Below the pieces are notes generated by a model. It was not told the origin of the DNA. It searched no databases and saw only the letters and a program-made list of their open reading frames with translations. A program made the position numbers and the translations under genes. Positions 24,679 through 36,908 of a stretch of DNA of 64,000 nt are shown piece by piece. The stretch is from Diplosphaera chodatii (lineage: Eukaryota > Chlorophyta > Trebouxiophyceae > Prasiolales > Stichococcaceae). The stretch lies in the NCBI GenBank assembly GCA_032358165.1, contig JAALGY010000012.1, forward strand, positions 3,100,001 through 3,164,000. The letters run 5' to 3'. Every line of letters starts with the position of its first letter. Positions within the stretch are counted from its first letter, which is position 1.

Positions 24679-26180
24679 CGCCATCAGGTGAGGTCTGAGA
24701 AGGTTTGCGGTCTTTCCGATGCTCTATTGCCAAGTACAACAAAAAGGTCTTTCATGCCATCAGCCACATCACAGCCAAGTACTAGGGTGTCAGGCAGCAT
24801 GCAACCGGCAGCACCAAGGGCGCCCAATCAATAGGCGCCTGTCAGGTGCGCCTCTCCTTGCTGTCTCGCAGCCGGCTTGGAGGGCACATATTCTCCCGTC
24901 GGTACGCTTTCGACCCTGACACCGCAACTTGCAGGAGGCTGAGCGGGAGCCCGGTGGCGTACAGCGGCAAGCTCACGGCGGCTGGCACGGCTGCTGCTCG
25001 CCCCGCTGCGCAGCGCTGCATAACACATGCAAGTTTTTGTGATGCTTCCCAACCTGTGAGCCTGGTCACGCACGAAGCAGATGCGCCACTTGCGAGCTGG
25101 TCGTCCTGCTGCAGGAGCTGACCCTTGCGGGATGCAGGCAGCTGCAAGGCGCTGACCACTACCGTGCAATGGGGGCTCTCATCACTGGGGGAGCTGCAGG
25201 CGACCGGCTGCCGGCTGCCAACCGATGCCGGTAACTGAATTTAGAAGCCATTTACTGGGCTTTTTGTGTGCGTAACTGCATAGCTGGCGGGCATAGGTAC
25301 CACTGAACCACTCCGCTTTGACTGTGCGCATGAAGCTGATTGCTCTCGGCACCAGGTAGCTGCCGTGTCAGCACAGGCTAGACTGCTTGGGGAAGAGGGG
25401 GCCACTCAGCCCCAGGACCTGTCGTGCAGTCAATCATGTTGGTGCTTTCTTCAGGCATCAGCGCGCTACAACCCTTGTGGGGCCAGCTGGAGACCCTGGA
25501 GATTTGCAAGTGCACTCGTGGGGCCGGCGTGATGTCAGCGCCCCTCACACAGGCGCGCCTCTGCCACTCGATAGTGCTCTTGCACACGGACACCTGCATC
25601 TCAGAACGGAATGCCACAGATGAGGCGCTTTGTCGATGGTGTTACATCACTAGGTACATGTAAACATGAAGGTCGTGCACATACAGATGCTGCAGGCTGC
25701 AGCTGCTACACACGACATGCTCTGTGCTGCTCAAATATCACTCTGCTGTTGAGTCCAGGTCCCGAGTGGCTGGGAGCCGACTTGCGCGCACCGGCTGGTC
25801 TGTGGCCCGCACCACGGCAACTTGGCGGCGCTGCTGTGGGCTGGACTGTGCCATTGGGCCTCTCGGGCAGCGGCGGCAGGTGGTCAGGGGATGGGGAGAG
25901 GCTCAAGCATCTCGCCACTGCAGTGGGTATCGAGCTGCTTACATGAGGCGCATACTACCATGGACGGCCAGGATCATGGAAAGGCCCTGCAGCGGCCACC
26001 AGACCATCACATCTGCAGTGGTCTATGCCTGTTCGTCGAGCATCCCGCTGATCACACTGTGCCCGAGAGACCAACATGTTTGGCACTCTTGCAAAGGCTG
26101 TCTCGTAATGAGGCGCCAGCGTGCTGCCCTGCACAGGCCTGCGCACCGTGTCAAAAGGGCAGCTGTGTATTGTTGAGAAC
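24679..26180 (-). other. D2 region: shortened TPR-like fragments
   Basis: This is the equivalent of D1 with two deletions. The minus-strand frame VSALQLPASRKGQLLQQ remains near 24930-25150, but the segment carrying the TPR-like GELGEA pair is mostly gone. No complete gene can be drawn. The rest of the stretch shows only conserved spacer sequence. Confidence 0.25.
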
Positions 26181-28623
26181 TGGCAGGCAGTCCAGCAGCT
26201 GTAGTGCGATGCTGAAATCAGCGATGCTTGAGTCAGCAATGCAGCTGTGTCCTGTCAAGCACTTTCGCCCCTAGACGGCTGTTCATAGCATGTGGCGCTT
26301 CGTTCTGTTTGCAGGCAGGCGTGCCCTCCACGCTGACCACCCTGCAGCACCTGTCGGCGCCATCCGTGCAAGACGCCCAAGACAGTCTGGCCCGCTGCTC
26401 CGCCTCGGCTGCCCGCACAGCCGACAGCCTGAACAATGTGAGCACCAGTACTCACTGGCAGTTTGGGCATTGGCTGTTGAGCACTCATAATTTGAGGCAG
26501 CCAGGCACACCCAAGATGGCTGCCGCATGCAAAGCAGGGGATGACTGTTCATTTAGGTGATCAGTGCATCCCAGTAAGACGCCTGATAAAAGGCCATGTT
26601 CTGCTGCGACACCACATGCGCGGCGATGAACACTGCAACTGACTTGATATCCTTCTTCTTGACAGATCGGCTCTGGGCCCTGGGCGCAGCTGATCGTTGC
26701 TGCAGGCGGTGACACTGAGCTGCACGAAGCAACGGCAAAGGCTGCTTCCCTCGGTGGAGCACTGGACTGTGGGACTATGTATTGTCTCTGCGCTGGCTGC
26801 AGGTGCGGGCTCCCTGCTCTGATGCTTTGTAGGCATCGGCAACTAAGGATACCTAGAAAGCGTGCTACTTTCGCGTGGTTCCACTGCCAAGCAGACCTCT
26901 GTCCTGGCAGCAACCTGGCTTGCCAGTTCTCGCTTTGCACGCATGCCCTGAATGCCAGTTGCAGATGGTAAACAGGCCGCTAAGGGCGCCGTTCCGTTAT
27001 CTAGCAGCGGTTGTTGGAGCTGGCGCTGGCGCCACATGTGCAGCAGCACGGCGCTGCTGCCACCCTGCACGTGGGTTTGCTGTGGGCCGTGGCGCAGTAG
27101 CCGCCTCTGTGCAAACTCGTGCTGGACGCCATACCTGATGGACATTCAGGTGCGCTGGCCATGTAGGGTCATGCCAAGACATGCCTGAAGAGCTTGCTAT
27201 GTTGTTGTGTACATGCATACTCTGACGCACCCCTCATACGCTGTCCCACTGAATGCAATGGGATAGCTGTGTCGTCGAGTTGACTTCAAGAGCACGGAGT
27301 GGCTGTTGGGGCTGCAAAGTTCCTGCAAAGCAGCCATGTGACCCTGCAGCCACTGGCACAGGCGCAGCTGTACGGCCTGGTGCGATTGCTGACAGCACTG
27401 GGGCGGTGGGAGGCCCTGGGGCCACAGCATCCAGACATGCTGCGGACCGTCGATCACTGGCTCATCGCGCCCGCGCACCATGACGACGCAGCCACACGGT
27501 GTGTCCTGGCATGATACGCTTGCACGTATGCACTTCCATATATGGCCACGATCAATCCAAGTGACGCACACAGTGCCATGTGTCCGTGTAGATGGTATTA
27601 GGCCGGCAACCATGCTGCTGGGTGCCCGACAGGCATCGCACTATGCTGGACACGGCCATCGCCCTGCGGGGCTGCGACAACCGAGAAGTCCTGGCCGCAA
27701 TGGACAACCTGGGGTGGCAGCTGCGGGAGCTGGCGCAGCTGCCGAGGCGCGGCATCAGCACTCAGAGGCGCTCGCGGGGTGCCGTCGCATGCTGAGGGAG
27801 CTGCGCCCGACCTCCATCAGTTGCGCCGGCAGCCTGGCATGCGTGGAGCATGCCCTTGGGCAGCATGGCGCAGTGGCGCAGCGGTTTCAACAGGCAATGA
27901 TGTGCATCGACACTGACAACATGCCACACGTATGTGCCTGGAATCAGCTGCCAGCCTGCTGCTGCCCAGCAGTGTTTGAAGCTGCTAAGTGGTAGTAAAC
28001 AAGACAGCCAGCTGCTCTTATCCCCCTGGCCCTGACGGTGATATGCTGTTCGACGTGCATGCAGGTGCTGGCGGCACGGGAAGACCTGTTGGGGCCGGAG
28101 CACCCAGACACGCTGGACGCCCGCTGCTCAAGCTCAACCTGGCGCTTCAGCTGTGCGCATGTGGGCAGCACGGCGAGGGGTGGCAGCTGTTACGAGGGGT
28201 CGTTGCGGCACAGCAGCGCCTGCTGGGCCCGGACCGTCCAGATACAATGCGCTCGGTAGTCAATATAGCGGGACAGCTGTCAGCGGACGGGCAGCTTGAC
28301 ACTGCAGTGGAGCAATGTGCATGCCAGGCCGTGCTGCTGGAGGAGCGGCTCCACAGGGCAGTGGCGTGGTGCACTACACAGCAAAGCGGCCGGGCATCTT
28401 CAGGCTGCTGCAGGAGGTAGAGATCGCAGAGCAGAGCAGCAGCGTGTAGCAAAAGCGGCTGCGGCTCGGGGGCCTCCGAAGGCGACAAACTTACCAGTCG
28501 TCGCTGGTGTGGGCTGCTCAAGCAAAGGATGCCGATGCGACGAGGCCAGGCGCGCCGCAGCTTGCAGCCAATCAGGCTCCGCTGTCAGAGCAGCCACTGC
28601 CACCTGTCCTCAGTGCTGTGTAA
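26080..28623 (+). pseudogene. Gene B3, TPR-rich protein, degenerate
   Basis: The segments parallel B2: 26311-26437 (LTTLQHLSAPSVQDAQ, with TTTGCAG before and GTGAGC after), 26680-26790, 26860-26950, then TPR segments at 27299-27500 (LGPQHPDML), 27640-27900, 28064-28140 (LLGPEHPDTL) and 28135-28340 (RLLGPDRPDTM). The C-terminal VHYTAKRP-type segment is altered near 28370, and the consensus stop TAA lies at 28621-28623. About 75 bp is missing between the two LGP-type repeats near 28125, a different small deletion from those in copies 1 and 4. The frame change after LAQL is also present. Function unknown. Confidence 0.38.
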
Positions 28624-29038
28624 AGGATCGAATGATCAATATTTCTATGTGGGCATTGTGCAGACTGGGTAGGTGGACCTGAGTGTTGACTGCACCTGTC
28701 AGTGTAGGGCTGGAGTGTTTGCTCACTCGCAACAGCATGCAGCATGCTGCCAATGCCAGTAGTATTGTCAGCGTACTGAACCAGTGGACACTGTTTTAGT
28801 TGCTGCAGGAAACACAATTTACACATGGTCAACCGGCTGTGCTTCATGTGCTGAGAACTTGCAAATGACTGCTGACCACAGCTATCACACCATACTCGAT
28901 ATGATGCGGCTCATGCAAGGTCAACGCAGACAGCACGACCGCCCAGCTGCACCACTACCAAGTGCTGAACTGCTGCCATACGTCTCAGAACAGTCACGAC
29001 GTTGAAATGGCTGCTGTAAGAGATCGCTTACTTGACCT
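28624..29038. other. Spacer between converging genes B3 and C3
   Basis: This is almost identical to module 1 (1583-1996). It probably contains both 3' untranslated regions. I see nothing else in it. Confidence 0.35.
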
Positions 29039-32000
29039 TCAGTCCGCAATAGCGAGTAAGCAGTCTTCCTGGTTGCCAGACACCTGTGCTGCGTGCGCTG
29101 CGCCAGTAGCAACCTCCGCTTCATCGCCTGCTTTCACGTTCCCTTCTCAGTGGCGTGCGTCAGAACGTTCGTGCGCCATTGTTGGAGCTGGCGCAGCTGT
29201 GCCACCGCCGCGGTCAACTGCCCCAGCTGGCACAGCTGCCTCGCCAGAGCGGGCGCGATGCCCAGCGCCATGTCTGATCCGGGCCCACCACTCGCCGCAT
29301 TCCTGGTAGTGCTTGCTGCAGCAGCTGAGCCGCCGCTGCATGCTGGCGCCAGGCTGGCACGCCGCCCTGCCACCGCAGCGACGCTGCGAACCGCGGCCGG
29401 GTGGGTGCTCTGGCCCCAGCACTATCTGCACCAGCAGCCGCAGAGCACATATTTCGTAGAAGTGTCTAGCGCTGAGGGCTGAGCCACAGCAGCAAGCCGC
29501 AGCACGCAGTGCGGTGGGATCGGACTATCATCGTGGAACACACGCAGCGGTCATAGAAGCGATATACATGCTGGGGACCCAGGTGCGGCACTCTGGTTGT
29601 GCCACCAGCGCATTTGGGTGAACGAGTTATGAATTGACATGCCTAGGCGTGCCAGCAGCCAACGGCTGTCAGCAAGCTGCCATTGCGCCAGCCCCACGCC
29701 AGCACTGACAGCGGCGCTGTTGGCCACCAGGCTTTGTGCTGAAAGGAGCACGGTGCCACGCAGCAGCCGCGGCGACTCGTTCGCAGCACAGTTGGAGAAA
29801 TGCTACAGGCATGGCGCCGCCACCAGCACCCGGGTGGCCTGCACGAAAGGTACTCGTGGCTCTCAGAAAGTAGACACTCATGATGTGGTGTGCTGGCGAG
29901 CTGATCTGGCGACCTGCCGTGGGTTGTGGAATGTGGACATTTGCATGGGCACTTGGCAGTGTGGCATGCCGCAAGCTTAGACGGCACGTGGTGCAGCAAC
30001 ACAGCTATGCGCAGGTGACCACACACCACACCACCATGTGGAACCAGCTGACCACAGGATATGCCTGCCTTATGGCCATTGCTGTTGTGCTACTGCCCCC
30101 ATGGGTAGTGCTGCCCATGCACGCTCCGCTTTCAGCAGCCACACCAGGGCCTGTGCACACTACAACAACCATTATTGCCTCGTCTCTGGCAGCTGTCAGG
30201 TGGCACACAGCACATGCGCGAGGCTGTCAGCAGCCACAGCCTGGTGCACTGGCCAACAGACGTCAGAATTGCGGTAAGTGGTCACAACAGCGTAGCTGTG
30301 GCCGCACACCCAGTCAGTGGTGCTCATGGTGCCACTGCTTCATCTAGCAGCGCAGACGTTCAACCCTTGATACATTCGCCAGTGCGTCGCCCGAGCTTTG
30401 TCAGGCCTGCCCAGCAGCACAATGCATACCCATGGGTATTACACGGTGGGTGATGCAGGCATGCGCCAATGTGTCAGCACTCTCATGCCATCCCGATTGC
30501 CTCAGCCTTGGTTCGGTCGCTGAGTCATCGTGCCTAGCAGAGGTATGGCAGGCCGGCAAAAGTGGCCGCAGCCGCCGGCATAAGCAGCAGGCAGCAGTCA
30601 GCTCTGCGGCAGGACTTGATGGTAACCGGCATGATTGCACGGCTTTGCACGAAATGCATAGACTGCTTGTTCAGGGGCTGTTGTGTTGCTCCACAGTCGT
30701 TTTCCCAGGCAAGGCTCACCTTGTATGTAGGCATGTAAAACGCCTGATTGCAGCGCCCGCTGCAGATTTGCTGCCGCCTCTGCATAGTGCCCCAGCTGGG
30801 CACAGTTGCCTCGCTGGGCTGGTGGTACTGAACGCTGTAAACGTCCCAGGTTCTGTCAGCCCATTGACCGAAGACCTGGGTTTGGGCGGCCGTACATACG
30901 AGCATCTGCCTCATTGCGATTATGAGATGTGTCCCGACAAGTGGAGGCCTGAAGGCAACGTTATCAAAACACGCCGTACAAGCACAGGACAGCGCCTTGT
31001 CACAGAGTGCATGGCCCAGGAGCATTACAGCATGCATTGTGGCACTAGCTGAAGTGCGGTGCATGTCTGGAGCGACAGGCTGTTCTTGCTCTACATCCAG
31101 TCTGGCATCCAGATCGCCAGATGCACCTTCACTTTCGATACACTGCGCAACTGCCAGATCAGGCGATGAATGTTTATCAGACGACTGACACGACATTGCT
31201 GGCTTTGACCACAGGAAGCCGAGCGGTGCCCTGTTGAGTTGCACATTGCCACATGTGCATCATGGTGCATGCATTTGCGGTGGTGTTGACGAGTTTTGAC
31301 TGATCTGCTTGACGGTGCATCTGCTGACAGCTCGCCACACTTGCACGGAGTATCGCGGGCAAGCCTCAAGGACAGGCTGAGTACATCCCCGCAAATTGCC
31401 AGCCTAAGACAGCGCGCACAGTCAGCGGCTATGCAGATTCATACATATGCGCAGGTGACAGATCGAGCTCAGCTCGTCCCGCCTGTCTTGCACAGTCATC
31501 AGCCATTGCTGGTTCTGCAATCTCCGGCCCTCACAGTGCCCTGGCTGCCAACACAGACAGCAGCACAGAGCTACGCAGCGGCTGGCCGTGCATGCTGCTC
31601 GTAGATGTGGGGCAGCAGGCTGGGCAATTTGCAGGCGTGCTCCGGGTCTGCTGCATGAGCCGCACCGCCTGACAGTGTCAAAGGCCAATCTGGATGTGGA
31701 TACTGCCAATGCTGCGGCTTGACAAGGTTGGTGCTTGTGTTTGACCTGCAATGAGGGCTGATTACACAGCTGAACGCCTTACAAACTCAACCAGGCATCT
31801 CGGCTGTTCTGTCACTGCAGAATCTGTGATGCTGTCAGCAAACCTTCTGCCCTGTGCGCAGCGGTGGTGGTGCTGTAATTAGCATTGCTAGACAGCAGCC
31901 GTGGCCTGCAGCAGCTGCAGCAGCTGATCGACCAGCTCACCAGCGCCGTGTTGCAGCGTGTCGTCTGCACGGTGCTGCTTGGCGTGGCCGCAGAGCAATG

Positions 32001-32440
32001 CTGCAGCGCTGCCGCTGCACTGGATGGCTCTGCCAAAGCCTTGCAAGTCTGACTGCAGGGCGCTCGCACAGTCTGCCAACACGAGGTGACAGCTGTCGGT
32101 ACAGTGCACTGACCTGGCAGGTGCGTGCTTTGCCTCAGCATCAGTCATGGTCCTCAGCTCCCTGTGCATTGTGGGCCTGCAGGCTTGCGGCTCTGCTGGC
32201 AGCCTGGCCAGGGAGGCAGCAGACACTGTCAGTGGTCAGCTCATGGCGCCAGAAAACCTGCGACCGCAGCACGGCTGTGGCGACTGCAATTAGCTGGCAA
32301 GACTGCTGGGCTGCTGGGTCGTGATCAACATGCATCACCCGGTCACATCCAGACAGCGGGTACGCAAGAGCAGAAGGATGTGTTGTCGTTCTGCTTGACG
32401 CAACACAATGCAGAGGTGCAAACCACCGGTGTGTATCACC
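29039..32440 (-). pseudogene. Gene C3, minus-strand TPR-like gene divergent from A3, probably broken
   Basis: Segments match C1 and C2: 32200-32420 (HPSALAYPLSGCDRVMHVDH), 31888-32150 (SVHCTDSCHLVLADCASALQ, ending LVDQLLQLLQATAAV), 30990-31160 (GDLDARLDVEQEQPVAPDMH), 30400-30560 (ADTLAHACITH), 29570-29750 (LVANSAAVSAGVGLAQW) and 29039-29420 (ALARQLCQLGQLTAAV). A duplication-like insertion near 30425-30440 (ACCCATGGGTATTAC) shifts the frame after ADTLAHACITH, where the other copies continue with LLGRADKA. The model is approximate and function is unknown. Confidence 0.33.
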
Positions 32441-32464
32441 CAGCGACCCTGGTGTGCAGGGGCC

Positions 32465-35400
32465 ATGGCGCGCGACGGGCACGACGTGTTCCTCAGCCAC
32501 TCGGGCAGCGAGGACGGCGGCTTGGTGAAGCGAATGCTGGACTTCGTGCGGCGTGAGCTGGATGGGCTGCAGCCCCCGCGGCAGCGCACCTTTCTAGACG
32601 AGCACAGCCTCAGCCATGGCCCCGCAGATGTGGCCGTGGAGCTCGCACTGCGCCACTGCGCTGTGGGTGCGTCACCTGCTCCTCGGTGCATTTAGCTTCA
32701 TGTCCTGGTGCCAATCGTTACAGCACATCATCTGCTGTCTGACAACATGACGTCAGGCATGGTCAGCGATGGGGATGCGCACCACTAAAAGGCAATCCCA
32801 TTGGTGCTGCGTTATATCTGCGCACAGTCTCCTTCCTTTGCAACTGCTGTGGTCCACATCTGGCTCAGAACTTGCCATTATGTCAGGACCTGGGGACATG
32901 GTAACGTCAGGCATGCATGCACCAGGTTGCCCCTGTGTGCACATGTTGCCATGCAGTAGACAATTGCGGGCTGCTGTGCAGGTGTGGTCGTCTTGAGCGG
33001 GGACTTCCTGCGCAGCAGCTGGTGCATGTGGGAGCTGGGCCTACTGATGCAGCGGCAAGCACAGCAGAAGGCGGACCGCACGGCAGGCCGCCAGACGCCA
33101 GGGCAGCAGCAGACCGTCATCCCCGTGTTTTTAAGAGTCACCTACGAAGAGTGCAGGCAAATTCGACAGAAGTATCAAGAGGACAGCTTTTGGGGCAGTG
33201 CGGAGTGTCCTTCAGCGGAGACAGTGGAAGAGTGGGCAAGCCATGTTGAGGAGCTCTGCGCACATAGCGGTGAGCGCGGTGACCAGGTAAGGCCCTGAAG
33301 TGGCCCACAGGATGCACTCCGGCATATCATCAAGTGCTCTCAAACAGGCTGAGTGCATGCTCCTCATTGACAAGGCGGGTTCATCGAGGAGCTGTTTGCA
33401 TGTGTGCAGACAAACGTGAAGCAGCCGACGCAGCTGGCAGATCGCACGCTGGATCGCATCGTTGCTGCGCTGAAAGACGCTGGCAAGCTCGGACAGCACG
33501 TGCAGCGTGACGCCAGGCGGTCGCCACTGGTGCAGCTCAACCGCCCACCCTTGTGTCTGGGCCGCGACCATGAGCTCGCCGCTGTGGAGGAGCGGCTGTT
33601 GAGCGAGCGGCTGGTGCTCGTCGTGGGCGGCCCTGGTGAGGGTAAGAGCGCGCTCGCAGCAGAGGCGGTGCACCGCATGCTCGATGGCGGCCGAGTTTTC
33701 AGCGGCGTGTACCTGGTCGACCTCGCCAACGTGCCAGGTGAAGCGTTATGGACTGAGGACGCACACTGATGTCATGCAGCGCCAATGCCGTCGCAAGATC
33801 GTATACTGTCTGGGTGGTCACTTGACATCGTGTGGTCAGTCATGCTTGCGTTGCAATGCAGGGAGCAGGGATTATCTGACGCAGCATGTGGCAGCTGTCC
33901 TGTGCGCAGCATGCAGCCAGACGCAGGTGCATGACTGCCTCGTGCTGGGCAGGAGCGCTTGCCTGGATGTGGATATTGCCTGTGCACATCAGCGCTGCAC
34001 AGCTGCTTGCTGCTTTGCGTGCTGCAGGAGGGCGCGTCACTGGGCTCAGTCGCAAGCTGGGAGAGTCTGCTTAGGTGGCTGCGCATACAGACACGACCAT
34101 TGCTGGTGGCTTTTGAGAATGCCGAGGGCGTGCTGGGCACTGCAGACGAGGTGATCACAATCCACTTGCAACAGTCGGATGGCAGATGGTGGAAGCATGG
34201 TACACATAGCTGTATGTGTGTGCACTCTCACATCACCGTACATCTGTGTGCAAGTCAAATGAACGGTAATGTGTACCTCCTGAGGAGGGGCTTCACACAG
34301 AAGGTTACGCCTGCAGGTGCTTTCGGACGTCATTCGCGAGCTGCACGGCTGCAGCGCTGTGCATCTGCTGCTGACGTCCAGGATCAGAATGAACAACGCC
34401 AGCATCAGCACACTGCTGCTGACACCTATGGACGCTGCCAATGCTATCAAGCTGCTGCGGGACCAGCAGCCCAGCTGGCAGCCAGCCCAGGCGGCACGAG
34501 TGGCTGAGCTGTGCCAGCACAATGCGTTGCTACTCACCATCATTGCCAGGCTGGTGGCCGAAGAACGCTGCACTGCTCAGGTGTCTTTCACTTGTGTCGT
34601 GCATCATGCAACACCTGTGGTGGACCAGCACCATGAGTTGACGACGTCTTCCATGGACAACTGGTTGTGCTAACTTCATGTGATTGCCTGGTAACTGTGG
34701 ATCTGCTCCGATCAGGAAGCTGTGGAGGCAGCAGAAGGTGGCGGGCCCCTAAGTCTGCTGGAAGGCGCACGAATTGGCGGCGCCAGCAACGATCCGCATG
34801 TCAAGCGGTCGCACAGCTGGTTTGAGTCGGTGCTGCAGCCGGCCGAGCGAGACGCACTCACCACGCTGGCCCTTTTCAGGTGTGCAATTCATAAGTGCAC
34901 AATCACAATGACTTCCTTGCAGTGCTAGGTGTACGCATGTGCACCAACACCTTCTCTGTCTGACTTGCTCAGTTACCGCTGCTTGAAGGCTTTGCACACG
35001 GCTCAAGCTTGACCAGGTCTTGTAGTTCCTATGGTTCATCCACAGCTCCTGCTGCCACAGGGGCACTTTTGGAGACACGGGCGTCGCTGCACTGCTGCAG
35101 CAGTCCAGCACTCAAATCCTCAGGGACTTGGTGGATCTGTCCCTTGTCAGCTGCAGCAATTTTGCGACGGCGACCAGCCACAGCTTGGGACAGCAGCGGC
35201 AGCAGCGACGGCGGTACACCATGCACCCGGTGGTGTGGCATTTTTCAGAGCGCCTGCGCCTGCAGCTGCAGCAGCAGCAGCCGCCGGCACAGCAGCTCAT
35301 TGCTGTGGAAGCTTTCATGAGCCACATGCTGCAGTGTGGCAACCGTCTGTGGGACTTGCGGCCAGGAAGTGGCGGCACTTCGGAGCTGGGGGAGGCGCAC

Positions 35401-36696
35401 CAGCTGCTGGCAGATGAGCTGCCCAACTTTGTTGCATTGTCAGGTCAGCTCAGCCGGCCGCCGCTCAGCAACAGCAGTTTCAGTCTTGAGGAGCTGCACC
35501 AGATCGATCGCACAGCTGCTGCACTTGATGCTTATGGCAGGCACACAGCAGCAGAAAAACTCCTCAGACAGATTGTACAAATTCGCAGCAATGCTTTGGG
35601 TACGGAGGATCCATACACGCTGAGCAGCACTCACGCACTTGCCCACCAGCTTGTCGAACTGGGGCAGCACGCGGAGGCGGCGGCTCTGCACCAGCAGACG
35701 CTGAAGATCCGGCAGCGGGTGTTGGGTTCGGAACACTTGGACACGCTGGCCAGCAGGCACAACCTCGCCATCGCACTCAGCCAAATGGGGCAGTATGAGG
35801 AGGCGGCGGCACAGCTGCAGCAGACGCTGGAGATCCTGCAGCGGGTGTTGGGGCTGGAGCACCCGGACACGCTGATCAGCATGAGCAACCTCGCAACGGT
35901 GCTTGGCAGAATGGGGCAGTATGAGGAGGCGGCGGCCCAGCACCGGCAGACGCTGGAGATTGAGCAGCGGGTGTTGGGGCTGGAGCACCCGGACACACTG
36001 ACCAGCATGAACAACCTCGCAACGGTGCTTGGCAGAATGGGGCAGCATGAGGAGGCGGCAGCTCAGCTGCAGCAGACGCTGGACATCCAGCAGCGGGTGT
36101 TGGGGCTGGAGCACCCGCACACGTTGATCAGCATGAGCAACCTCGCAACGGTGCTTAACAGCATGGGGCAGTATGAGGAGGCGGCGGCGCAGCACCGGCA
36201 GACGCTGGACATCCAGCAGCGGGTGTCGGGGCTGGAGCACCCGGACACGCTGGCCAGCATGAGCAACCTCGCAATAGTGCTTGGCCCAATGGGGCAGTAT
36301 GAGGAGGCGGCGGCACAGCTGCAGCAGACGCTGGAGATACAGCAGCGGGTGTTGGGGCTGGAGCACCCGGACACGCTGGCCAGCATGAGCAACCTCGCAA
36401 TGGTGCTGGGCAAAATGGGGCAGTATGAGGAGGCGGCGGCACAGCTGCAGCAGACGCTGGCGATACAGCAGCGGGTGTTGGGCCTGGAGCACCCGGACAC
36501 GCTGGCCAGCATGAGCAACCTTGCCACGGTCCTTGGCGAAATGGGGCAGCACGTGGAGGCGGCGCCTCTGCACCAGCAGACGCTGGAGATCCGGCAGCGG
36601 GTCCTGGGGCTGGAGCACCCGGACACGCTGGCCAGCATGAACAATCTCGCCACGGTGCTTGACAAAATGGGGCAGTGTGGGGAGGCGGCGGCATAG
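32465..36696 (+). CDS. Gene A3, TIR-NB-ARC-TPR receptor, C-terminally truncated
   Basis: Exons: 32465-32666, 32982-33286, 33410-33737, 33862-33926, 34028-34150, 34317-34580, 34716-34879 and 35061-36696. They join in frame to 1,028 residues. The TIR retains SSWCMWEL, but strand C reads VVVLSGDF (E to G next to the conserved Asp). The P-loop is GGPGEGKSA, with Lys and Ser kept. LVAFENAE, LLLTSR and TMHPVV are present. Eight full TPRs precede TAG at 36694-36696, where every other unit has CAG (AAAQL). Twenty bases on, one nucleotide is also missing, and the ancestral last two repeats and cap continue in another frame to 36908. The receptor may still function with fewer repeats. Confidence 0.85.
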
Positions 36697-36908
36697 CTGC
36701 AGCAGACGCTGGAGATCTGGAGCGGGTGTTGGGGCTGGAGCACCGGGACACGCTGGCCAGCATGCATAACTTAGCTGCGGCACTTGGCAGCATTGGTCAG
36801 CTCGAGGCAGCACTGACCCTGCAGCGGCGCACAGTGCCGCTTATGCAACGGGTCCTGGGGCCGGATTACCCGTACACGCTGGCAGCTGTATCACTCTATG
36901 ACACATAG
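36697..36908 (+). pseudogene. Detached 3' end of A3 (last TPRs and cap)
   Basis: Reading in the shifted frame gives ASMHNLAAALGSIGQLEAA, RRTVPLMQRVLGPDYPYTL and AAVSLYD, closely matching the ends of A1, A2 and A4. It is cut off from A3 by the TAG at 36694 and a 1-nt deletion near 36715 (GAGATCTGGAGCGG where the consensus is GAGATCCGGCAGCGG). Confidence 0.85.

Larger units (their letters stand above)
15114..27104 (+). repeat. Tandem module 2 (12.0 kb)
   Basis: Second module copy with the same order: B2, C2 (minus), A2, D2 fragments. Exon and intron sequences align with module 1 throughout. After A2, parts of the spacer present in modules 1 and 3 (equivalent to roughly 12240-12645 and 12890-13080) are missing. 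Confidence 0.9.
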
